Position numbers and translations under genes: made by a program. The notes beneath the pieces were generated by a model. It was given only the letters and a program-made list of their open reading frames with translations. It was not told the DNA's origin and made no database searches. Below, in pieces: positions 55,846 to 64,000 of a stretch of 64,000 nt of DNA; the stretch's first letter is position 1; every line of letters begins with the position of its first letter. The DNA is taken from positions 11,582,753 through 11,646,752 of the forward strand of contig NC_068349.1 in assembly GCF_014633365.1 (NCBI RefSeq), read 5' to 3'. The stretch comes from Diospyros lotus (Eukaryota > Streptophyta > Magnoliopsida > Ericales > Ebenaceae).

Positions 55846-57764
55846 ATTCCGCAAGTGAACGGATCATGATAAGTAATATAGTGATAAGTAGAGTGTCGTA
55901 CCCATGAGGATTGGCTAATGATTTTTATTTTAACCACACTTAACCTTAACAAGACACACACAAATTAGATGTTATTAACAGTTGGTTTTATAATAACGAT
56001 AACTAAATCACTAATAGAAAAATGCAAAAACAACTCTTTCGGTTTTGAAACTCAGAAGTCGAAGGCATTAAGGTTCGTGAATCCACCATCGCCCTTCTAT
56101 GATTCAATTTTTCATCACTCAGATCTTGTTATTCCTTATCTTAAGTTGAAAATCGATGATTCAATTACAACTAAAAACCTCTCTCGATGGTCATTTGGTT
56201 CTATGTATATATATGAGATTAACTATCTCTAGTCAACCTTCGAACATATAAACATGCATTCAATCATAGTGATCATCACAAAATGATTTCACAAGGCATA
56301 ACTGTATCTCTACCTATTATAGGACCCTACATTATTTGTTTCTATGTCTAATATGTACTGAATCTCTCGAAAGCAATACAAATCACAAATACGTTTCAAT
56401 AGTGATCAAGCATCAAAACGACATTATGAACATAACAAACAGTCAACCCGAATGAATAAAAAAATAATAAAGCGAGTAAATTTAAATCAAACCGTTAGAA
56501 GTCGAGGTTTCATCATTCACCCTACCTATAAAACACTTAGCCCAACATGGTTTCAATTAATGAAAGAACAATAAAAACGGAAGCCATAATTTGGAAAAGA
56601 AGAAAGAATAGAGAAAAATACAACCAAATAGTTAAGTTCTTCCAAGCCTCCTCATTTCTTCTTCGACTCTTCTTTGTCTCCAGCCAAAAAGCTCTCTAAA
56701 TCTCTAAGAATCATTCTTTATATAATGCTTTTTAAGTTATCAAAGTCGTGCACCTTAAAGGAGTCCATCCCCACTTGATTTGAAATAAATCAAGTTTAAA
56801 ATGGCCTTTTTGCGAAGCTTTAAACCTTACCGCGGCCTTGCCATAGAATGCTTGTCACGGTAGGACTGTGAGCTATAGAATATTTTTCCAACCATGGCCT
56901 TACTACAGAATACTTTCCACGATAAGGCCGTGAGCTACATAAAGGAATTTTTATCACGACCCTACCACGCAATGCTTTGCACGACAGCACCGTGAGTCAT
57001 TTTTCCTTGATTTCCAACATTTCACCAATGACATCATCATTTCTAATTCTTTGCAACCTCATCAATCTCGACCCTGAGTGGACCTTTGACCTTGCCTTTA
57101 ATTCCCAATTTAGCTCCAAAAAATGCAACAATATCATCACTTTTTGCTCCAAATGTCTTCAACACATGCTTCACAGCTACATGGGTGTGAATCCTTCTTT
57201 ATATAGTGCTTTTTAAGTTATCAAAGCCGTGCACCTTAAAGGAGTCCATCCCCACTTGATTTGAAATAAATCAAGTTTAAAATGGCATTTTTGTGAAGCT
57301 TTGAGCCTTACCGTGGCCTTGGCATAGAATGCTTGTCGCGGTAGGACTGTGAGCTATAGAATATTTTTCCAACCATGGCCTTACTGCAGAATATTTTCCA
57401 CGATAAGGCCGTGAGCTACATAAAGGAATTCTTACGACGACCCTACCACGCAATGTTTTGCACGACAGCACCGTGAGTCGTTTCTCCTTGATTTCCAATA
57501 TTTCACCAATGACGTCCTCATTTCCAATTCTTTGCGACCTCATCAACCTCGACCCCGAGTGGACCTTTGATCTTGCCTTTAATGCCCAATTTAGCTCTAA
57601 AAAATGCAACAATATCATCACTTTTTGCTCCAAATGTCTTCAACACGTGCTTCACACTTACATGGCCAAATACTAAACAAATTAAAATAGAAGCCGTGCT
57701 CATTACTAGAATAAATGCTAAGTTCATAGATCAAAATAAGTGTATAAAAGACACTTATCAATAG
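55846..57764. mobile_element. ~1.9-kb insertion splitting minisatellite array 1
   Basis: Non-repetitive relative to the array and without coding frames. The left part contains ataagtagagtgtcgtaccc, a word seen in non-coding parts of plant LTR elements, and the right end is taaaagacacttatca. It includes a 481-bp tandem duplication. No LTR pair or clear target duplication was found, so the element type is not determined. Confidence 0.5.
56706..57667 (+). repeat. 481-bp tandem duplication
   Basis: Two units, 56706-57186 and 57187-57667, with an offset of 481 bases throughout. They share ttatcaaag(t/c)cgtgcacc, cttgtc(a/g)cggtaggactgt, cgacagcaccgtgagtc and ctcgaccc(t/c)gagtggacc. Differences are a few percent. 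Apparent frames in both units (near 56977 and 57458) look alike only because the DNA is duplicated. Confidence 0.9.
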
Positions 57765-58035
57765 AATTTGGGTTTAATGAGTAGAATTTTAGGTTTAGCG
57801 AATAGGCTCTTGGTTTAGTCGGTAGATTTTAAGTTTAACGAGTAGATTTTTATGTTTAGTGGATAAGCTTCAAATTTAGCAGATAGGCTTTCGGTTTAGC
57901 AAGTAGGCTTTTGGTTTAGTAGATAAGCTTTAGGTTTAGGGATAGCCTTTTGGTTTAATAGATAGACTTTGGGTTTAGCAAGCAGACTTTTAGGTTTAGT
58001 GGATAGGCTTTTAGTTTAACGAGTAGACTGGTCCT
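57765..58035 (+). repeat. Minisatellite array 1, right arm
   Basis: About 13 degenerate units of ggtttagcgagtaggcttta type, with agcagata, agtggata and aacgagta variants. Continues the left arm at 55690. Confidence 0.85.
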
Positions 58036-58574
58036 CCATTTTGAGGGTAAGCTACTTTCTACTTTGCTGGTAAACTATGTCCACAAAAGCTAGTTAGAAA
58101 GGGCGCGAGGATTCCTCGCCCACATATGCCCTTCGACGATCAAATCAATATCTGAAGAAAATGGTTTCTTAGATAAACCGCAAGGGTTATGCAGGGTAAA
58201 CAAGAAGTGTATAAAAAAACATAGTAGATGTGATATGAAAACAAAATAGTTGAAGTCACTTTGCAAAAGTCAATTCCCCCCACCCCACCCCTCCTTCCCA
58301 AAAAAATAAAAGAAAAAGGAAAAATAGGATATTTATAAGCACACAAACCAAAGGGAAAAAGGAAGACACGTGTTGTCTGCTTTTGGTGACAATTGGCTTG
58401 TGATGATTCAAATAAGATTTTAGAGGAATCCCTCGAAGACTCAATGATTGAGGAAGTCTCCTATAGATACGTAGACCTTTCGACGAGCTGCTAAAACAGG
58501 GTGTAAGGCTTCTGAGAAGATTCTATCGGGGAAATTTGTTTACCTGAGGAAGCTTGCCACTAACATTTTTGCCT
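58036..58574. other. Spacer between minisatellite arrays
   Basis: No gene. The last part (58540-58574) already carries words like those of the next array (tgaggaagcttgcc). Confidence 0.4.
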
Positions 58575-58965
58575 GTGAGATTGTGTGAGTGTTTTACTCG
58601 CGAGGTGACTCGGTACTTTACCCCCTAAGCAGTTGGATTTACTCGCGAGGTGATTGGCTTGGTTTACCCACAAGGTGACTTGATTTTACCCAAGAAGTGG
58701 CTTGATTTACTCGTTCTAGGTGACTAGCATGGTTTTGCCCACGAGGTGACTTGATTTTACTTGCTAAGTGGTTAGATTTACCCATGAGGTGACTGGCTTA
58801 ACTTTACTCAAGAAGTGGCTTGATTTACCCGCAAGGTGACTTGATTTTACCCGCAAGGTGACTTGCTCGTTTATCCGCTAAGTGGCTTGGTTTTACCTGA
58901 GAGGTGACTTGCTCGTTTATTTGCTAAGTATGTTGATATTACTCGTGAGGTGACTTGTTTATTTG
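58575..58965 (+). repeat. Minisatellite array 2 (~22-bp unit)
   Basis: About 16 degenerate units near tttacccgcgaggtgacttg plus two or three bases. Two unit types tend to alternate: gaggtgact and aag(t)agtggctt. Two adjacent units at about 58825-58870 are exact at 22 bp. Confidence 0.85.
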
Positions 58966-59777
58966 AGAGATCTCACCAATTTATTCTACCCTCTAGCTTC
59001 TTTGTTTACCCACTAGACCACGCTTCTTTGCTAATTCACTTTTCTTGCTAATTTTTGCTTCTCATTCGTCTATTCTCCTGCTTTCTTATCTAATAGTGTT
59101 ATTATTCTTTATTATTATAATTATTATTTTATCTACTAAAATAGCTTAGATGATTTTCGTCATGAAAATCCTCTAGCACGCTTATCCTAAAAATCACGCT
59201 ACAACAATTACAAAATTGAAAATAATATAATTTAAAATATCTACATCAAATAAAAACAAAAAGGCTTAAGTATAAAAATGTTCTTCAACTTTGACATTTT
59301 GGCCATGTGACACCTCAACTCATATTTTGATCTATTGTATTTTTTAACTGTCTAATTTTACAATAATTAAATAGTTTTTTGTCTGCATGATTGTACACGT
59401 TGCATGAGTGAACAGAGGGGTCAGTTTTGCTAATAATTATGTTGCAAGTGTCTTTGATGCGCTGCGCTTGCATATATTCTATCCCTTCTCTCCTAATTTT
59501 TTGGGTGCACAAGAGGATCCTCTCGTTTTTAAACTTTTGTAGGCCTGTGTGTGGTTGGAAAATTAACAGGTCACAAGGCAAGAGGCCAGAGGCAAGAGGG
59601 GGCTTTGGAGTCACAAATGGTTCTCACCTGAATCCATCAAAGATTCGACAAGAATCGGTTTGATAACATTGAAATGGAGGAGTTGTCGTACCATTTACAT
59701 CAAATTGCAATATATCCTCTAAATTCTTTGCTTTTAATTAATTTACGCAAATTCCAATGTGTGGTGGGCTTGATAAA
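58966..59777. other. Intergenic DNA downstream of the HMA gene
   Basis: Contains the second copy of the dispersed repeat (59265-59415). The frames at 59315 and 59427 are not protein-like. Includes the HMA 3' untranslated region on the minus strand. Confidence 0.45.
59265..59415 (+). repeat. Dispersed repeat, copy 2
   Basis: Diverged copy of 55090-55260 in the same direction; see that entry for the shared words. Confidence 0.5.
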
Positions 59778-60603
59778 CTAGAACATGCAGCATCCTGCAG
59801 GAATGCAACGAAGAAGGGTACTGAATCTGAACTTGGTGGGATGCAGCTTCCTGTTCCTACTAAATTTGGTATCACCCTTCACCGTCACCTGTTTATTGCT
59901 CAAGTCTACTGTGTACTCCCTCAATCCTGCAAGTTACGTACAAAAAATTCCCCAAGTTTTTAAGGTTTTTGGAATCAATCCATGTTGAATCACAATAATG
60001 TAATCACTTCTCACCGCTCATCCTGGCTATAACTTGGGAGGCTCGTCGAAGGCAATAAGCACAGCCAAGGTTGGCACTTATTACTATGACCTGAACCTGC
60101 ACATCAAACCAACAAAAGAACACACACACACACATAACTCTCACTAGATGGACATATACGATAATTTATAAATCAGAAATTTGGGTCTGGGTTTATTGGT
60201 ATTCTTGAGAAAATTTGGGCTTATTATAAGCCCAAACATGTGCACTGCGTACAGTTATGGATATGCAAAATAACCCACAACCACGCGCACTAGATAGACA
60301 AACAAAAATCTGTGTGAGTTTTGTCTTTTTCATTTGAATGGATTGATCATGTACATACTTTCTTCATCACTAGGATTGTGATGGCCCAAAAAGAATTAAA
60401 AATGTAAAACTCTGAACTAAAACGAATGTGGCTCACCCAGATTCCATGTTTTTGAGTAAATCACAGGAGGATTGTGATTGCCATGACTCATGAAACGAAG
60501 CAAAGCTGGTGATAACAGAGTCACAAATGCTAGCACAAGAACTTACCGAGGGTAACGTAAGATTCTCAGCATGCATGAGAGCTTGTTTTCTGACTTTCCC
60601 CAT
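59778..60603 (-). CDS. Small HMA (heavy-metal-associated) domain protein
   Basis: Three minus-strand exons join in frame to 95 aa: 60603-60547 (19 codons, donor GTAAGT), 60096-60015 (acceptor ...gatgtgcag) and 59926-59778 (acceptor ...cttgcag, stop TAG). The protein opens MGKVRKQALMHAENLTLPS and continues VQVIVISANLGCAYCLRRAS, then GLREYTVDLSNKQVTVKGD, a beta-alpha-beta-beta HMA fold of the plant HIPP/ATX1 type. The metal-binding CXXC is present as C31-A-Y-C34. After the domain comes a short basic tail ending in CCMF; no CaaX prenylation box is seen. Homologues bind copper, zinc or cadmium or act as adaptors. Exon 1 is preceded by a GA-rich leader and a TATA box at 60711-60720. No cDNA is available; the tail is the least certain part. 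Confidence 0.82.
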
Positions 60604-60620
60604 GGCAGCATTCCAACAAC

Positions 60621-60648
60621 CCTCTCTCTCTCTCTCTCTCTCTCTCCC
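60621..60648. repeat. (CT)n microsatellite in the HMA gene 5' UTR
   Basis: About 13 CT units, GA on the transcribed strand, located 18 bases upstream of the start codon. GA tracts in plant 5' UTRs can bind BPC/GAGA factors. Confidence 0.85.
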
Positions 60649-60710
60649 TTCTTCCTTGTTAGAGGAGGAGATTGTTCTTCTTCGCCGCCTCAACTGAGAG
60701 CCGGTCTCCT

Positions 60711-60720
60711 CTATATATAA
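60711..60720 (-). promoter_or_regulatory. TATA box of the HMA gene
   Basis: TTATATATAG on the minus strand, about 108 bases upstream of the start codon. A start of transcription about 30 bases downstream (near 60685) would give an ~80-base leader containing the GA repeat. Confidence 0.65.
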
Positions 60721-62814
60721 CCGGTGTATGGTTGGGAACAAGTAAAAGTTAGGAGCTTCAAATAAAAAAAGAAAAATGAGAAAATAACTAAATTCAACTT
60801 CGAGCTTTGTCAGCAAAACAATTTTGTAATATATAGCAATGCGACACCCAACTGTTTGTTCAAGACACGTCTCTAATTAACCATTAAGAATGATACATTA
60901 TCCACAAACGTTAACAATGGTATATTATTCAGTAAGATGAGGCTAATAATTAATCTATGGAATATAGTAAAGAACAGTTTGGCGGATTTGGCAAGCTGTA
61001 GCCACCAAAACTAACCTATGATTGCTGCACCGTGGGCTACTTTTTACCCAACCTTCAACTAATGCCTCTAGACAATGTATTATCTTATTAAGCCAAGATG
61101 ACCAAGGAATTTATTAATGGTTGATTACAGTTAAAAGCTCTGGCGGCCTGGAAAATGGGTATGGAGATTTTGATATTTTAGTTCATGGGAAAGGCTCTCC
61201 ATTTTGATATTTTAATATTAATTTTGAGAATAATTATCTACTACTCTGTCCATGCACAATTAAATTCCACATATTTCATCATTGTTACTATGGAGCAGAG
61301 GAGATTACAATGATCTCTGAAACATACAGAAGTTGCACATGCTTTCTCAAAATACAACTGCACAAGGGACAATGAGTTCAGACCTAAATCATAGTAATTG
61401 TAGTCTCGTGCACCTTCAAGAAATTGTGACCTGGTTCAATGGAAGGTTCTGTACTGTTGAGTTGGATCAAGTAACATGAGTAGTCTCCTCCTTTCCTGCA
61501 ACCACATTGAAGAGCAGCCCCGAGGTGTCTGGAGATAGTCCTCTGGCGCTTAAATTGGTTGAGGTAAACCTAGTTGCAAAATCATGGTGAGCTCAAGATT
61601 AATGTCCACTGAAATATGGTAGGAAAGACGTAAAGAAGAAGAAGAAGATGATGATCCTGTTTATAAAAAAGTTACCTGCCTAGAGCTTCGTTTTGCCTTT
61701 GTTGCTATATTTTGTCAATTAGATCCTTATTTTTTCAATGAGCATCGTGTGCGCTAAGGTTTTGCTGAGATGACTAGTGAACATGGTGCATCAGTGGGGT
61801 CTTACTCCCGCTCATCCCCCCTTATAATTAATTGAGTGCGATTTTGTTCACCCCTTTAACGGGGTGACCATCACCCTCAATGATTTTGAGGGTAAAACAA
61901 TAACAGAACGGTAATCAAAATTATCTCATGTATAGCACTCCTTATAATTAGAGCATTGTGGAGTTATTAGTGTCCGGAGGATGACAGGTACGGGTATGCA
62001 CCCTTACCCAAACTTACTTCTTCCTTCTTTGCATAAGCATATACACTTTTGAAAAATAAACTACAGATAGAAGAGGGAGTACTGTAGGGGCTCACTTTTG
62101 GAGTGGAAATACCCCTCGTGATTCAATTTGAGAAGCAGACCTCTTGCATACAATAGACCCATTTAAAACTTTTCTAAGCATGAAAATCCTTGCTAGATCT
62201 GTAAGACATCCATGACTACAAGATACAACGTCCAATCATTAATCAGTTTTAAACTGGGCACCAAAAATCTCAGTAAATGTCATTTCCTGTGCCTACAGAG
62301 GAGAACCTGCTATAGTTTCCATTATCCTAACTAGCCTTCTTAGCATCTAAATTGTATGCTATTTGGATTTTAGGCTTTTTAGCAATCAACTTCTCTCGTT
62401 ATTTTCTTCTTTTTTGTATAGGGTCTGCCCCTTTGAAGCTTTTTCTATTATATTACTTCAGAAAAAAATTGAAACAAAGAGGAGGAATTACTAAGTTTCC
62501 ACATGCAAACTTCTAAAACATCACAGAATATTATGATCAATCTAGTGACGCGGGCATTGTGTACTCTATGTTGGCAAATGTATACAAGCCTCTGGTAGCA
62601 TATGAAGGCTGCAAAATCATGGATTTAAATTCACATTTTGGAGAGCACATGGACGTCAAGATTCAAAAGCCAAATAATTTCATAAAGCAAAGCCATAATA
62701 TGTTGTATTTTAGAGAATTTTTCTTCACCATCATCGATAAACAATCCAAGCATGCTTCATGTATACATCTTAATACCTTCCGAAATAAATACACCAATTG
62801 CAGTTACTTTAAAC
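60721..62814. other. Intergenic region between HMA and LENG1-like genes
   Basis: Mostly anonymous DNA. The minus strand at 61455-61760 has short protein-like stretches with splice-like borders (SARGLSPDTSGLLFNVVAGK; KDLIDKI) but also stops. 61800-61960 contains cacccctttaacggggtgac, an inverted repeat typical of a short transposon. The frame at 62559 is not protein-like. Confidence 0.4.
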
Positions 62815-63492
62815 CTATCGCCTGAAAGATCTTCTGTCCTTTGAGAATGTACCATCTCTTCTGCTCTTCTCCATTATCAGAGCTCGCTCCCTTTCCTTCT
62901 CTTTCTTCTCCCTCTTCAACCTTTCTTCTCTCAGCTCTTCCAAAGTCTTCTTCCCCTTACTCTTAGCCGATTCCTTCGCGACTGCACGGTCATCATCATC
63001 CTCATCATCTCTTGCTGCATTGCCATCGTCACTCGGCCTCGACAAATACCAGGGCAACTTCACTCCTTTTCCAGCAATCCCATACCCCATCCTATACTTC
63101 TCATCTTCCGGCATCACAGTTCTCGGCGCTGCCTCCTTCGCTATCTTCATCCTCTTGAATGCCCCTCTTTCGTCGTCGCCTTTGCCCTCTGCACCGGAAA
63201 CCGGATCGAAAATCTTGATACCTTCAAACAAATTGATGTGGTTCGTTTTCGGCTTGGATTCAGGTTCTGGTTCAGGAATTGATGACACGGCTGCCGAGGA
63301 CGGGGCCAAGCCGCGGGCGTGGCGCATCCGCTCGAGGCGGAACTCGGCTTCGCGCTTCCGCGCCTGCTCGCGCTGGACCTGCTCCTCTTTGGCGGCGGCT
63401 TCTTCGTCTCGCCGGACTTTCTCTCTGTTCTCGTAGTTGTACACGTTCCATCGCTTCTGAGGAAGAATGTTCAGACCGCCGTGACCTCCCAT
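62815..63492 (-). CDS. CIR_N-domain protein, LENG1-like
   Basis: An uninterrupted minus-strand frame of 225 aa. The start at 63492 (MGGHGGLNILPQKRWNVYNY) was chosen because this is the conserved opening of the CIR_N domain; the 20 residues possible upstream are not conserved-looking and no start is needed there. Residues 1-45 form the CIR_N domain (ENREKVRRDEEAAAKEE), followed by a long charged helix (to about 60). A middle section has INLFEGIKIFDPV and KYRMGYGIAGKGVKLPWYL (conserved in LENG1 homologues). The C-terminus is a Lys/Glu-rich helix (KKTLEELREERLKREKKEKE) ending SFRR. Composition suggests a nuclear protein; the human homologue is leukocyte receptor cluster member 1, of poorly known function. 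The 5' UTR may hold an intron (63517-63663, gtagtt...ttccag). Confidence 0.9.
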   Translation of the reverse strand: MGGHGGLNILPQKRWNVYNYENREKVRRDEEAAAKEEQVQREQARKREAEFRLERMRHARGLAPSSAAVSSIPEPEPESKPKTNHINLFEGIKIFDPVSGAEGKGDDERGAFKRMKIAKEAAPRTVMPEDEKYRMGYGIAGKGVKLPWYLSRPSDDGNAARDDEDDDDRAVAKESAKSKGKKTLEELREERLKREKKEKERERALIMEKSRRDGTFSKDRRSFRR

Positions 63493-63863
63493 TGTTGGAC
63501 GCCAAACACAAGAAATCTGGAAAATCGCCGCAAATACACGCGATTCAATCAACTATTGTAGGGAAAAGAAGAAGAAAAATCGTTTAATTAACTGGTCGAA
63601 GGGAAAAGGAAAACCCTAATTCGATAGGAAGTGGGAAAAGAGGCACAGGAGAATTCCAACTACCTGAAAATCAAAAAGTGCGGCTGATCTCTGTCAAAGA
63701 AAGATTCCGATTAAGAACAGTGAACTGTGAATCGAATGCAAAGGCGAGAAGATCAATCAAGGCTAACAGGTGAAGGAAGATCACGGAACGACGTGCGAAT
63801 TTTCCTCCTTTCGATGTGACTTCATATGCGATAAATTTGATGCTTCGCCTTCGTGGTCTGTTG

Positions 63864-63873
63864 CTTTATATAG
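63864..63873 (-). promoter_or_regulatory. TATA box of the LENG1-like gene
   Basis: CTATATAAAG on the minus strand, about 370 bases upstream of the start codon. Consistent with a long leader that includes the proposed 5' UTR intron 63517-63663. Confidence 0.6.
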
Positions 63874-64000
63874 GGAGAGGGAATCAGATGGGTCGGCGGA
63901 AATTCTATTTATTGATATTCTCATATTTCCGAAATTAAAAATCACAAAACTAAAATTAAATTAAATTGAGATTGCGAAACCAAATTCAAGGCGAATTTAA

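Noticed and set aside
57277..57633. 118-codon minus-strand frame in the 481-bp duplication
   Set aside because: Lies wholly in tandemly duplicated non-coding DNA, has no recognisable domain, and the other unit does not keep the frame.
58575..58965. CRISPR-like array
   Set aside because: Units of ~22 bp are degenerate and directly adjoining without unique spacers, and the DNA is a plant nuclear genome; this is a minisatellite.
60433..60816. 127-codon minus-strand frame over the HMA gene start
   Set aside because: It reads through the TATA box, GA leader and first intron; the three-exon HMA model explains the region better.
63020..63587. Plus-strand frames over the LENG1-like gene
   Set aside because: Antisense shadows of a conserved minus-strand coding region.

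Overview
The window is nuclear DNA from a flowering plant, most likely a eudicot. Genes have many small exons with GT/AG introns, intergenic DNA is AT-rich, and there are numerous decayed Ty1/copia and Ty3/gypsy retrotransposons with initiator-Met-tRNA primer sites, MITE-like elements and microsatellites. No prokaryotic, organellar or CRISPR feature was seen. The species cannot be fixed from the sequence alone.

Six host genes are supported. (1) The 3' end of a DNAJC11/OWL1-type J-protein gene (+, 93-1889). (2) An intronless, GC-rich pepsin-type aspartyl protease of 499 aa (+, 16403-17902). (3) A complete 11-coding-exon Sec14-like phosphatidylinositol transfer protein of the SFH family (+, 27351-33523, 461 aa). 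(4) A complete 8-exon VAP27 ER membrane/contact-site protein (+, 36317-53811, 235 aa) whose sixth intron is 14.5 kb and full of retrotransposons. (5) A small three-exon HMA (heavy-metal-associated) domain protein (-, 59778-60603, 95 aa), recoverable only by joining short exons. (6) A CIR_N-domain, LENG1-like protein (-, 62815-63492, 225 aa). The genes are unrelated in function and are not co-regulated; this is ordinary plant gene order separated by repeats.

Repeats dominate the rest. At 3.4-8.2 kb a minus-strand copia remnant is split by a Ty3/gypsy chromovirus whose gag-protease half is inverted relative to its integrase and LTRs. At 9.8-11.0, 18.2-19.1 and 29.2-29.9 kb are MITE/MULE/hAT-like non-autonomous elements. 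At 22.6-24.5 kb a ~300-bp direct repeat brackets a copia LTR with primer site and gag start. Inside the VAP27 intron (37.7-52.2 kb) lie a second gypsy with divergently oriented halves, a 5' copia fragment, and a three-level nest: copia B inserted in copia A, which is inserted in the LTR of copia D. Target duplications and a split RNase H frame support the nest. At 55.7-59.0 kb there are two degenerate minisatellite arrays of ~20-22 bp period; the first is split by a ~1.9-kb insertion carrying a 481-bp tandem duplication.

I found no convincing new biological system. The most useful points are the retrotransposon-swollen VAP27 intron with its resolvable insertion history, the two gypsy elements with divergently oriented halves, the hidden HMA gene, and the interrupted minisatellite.
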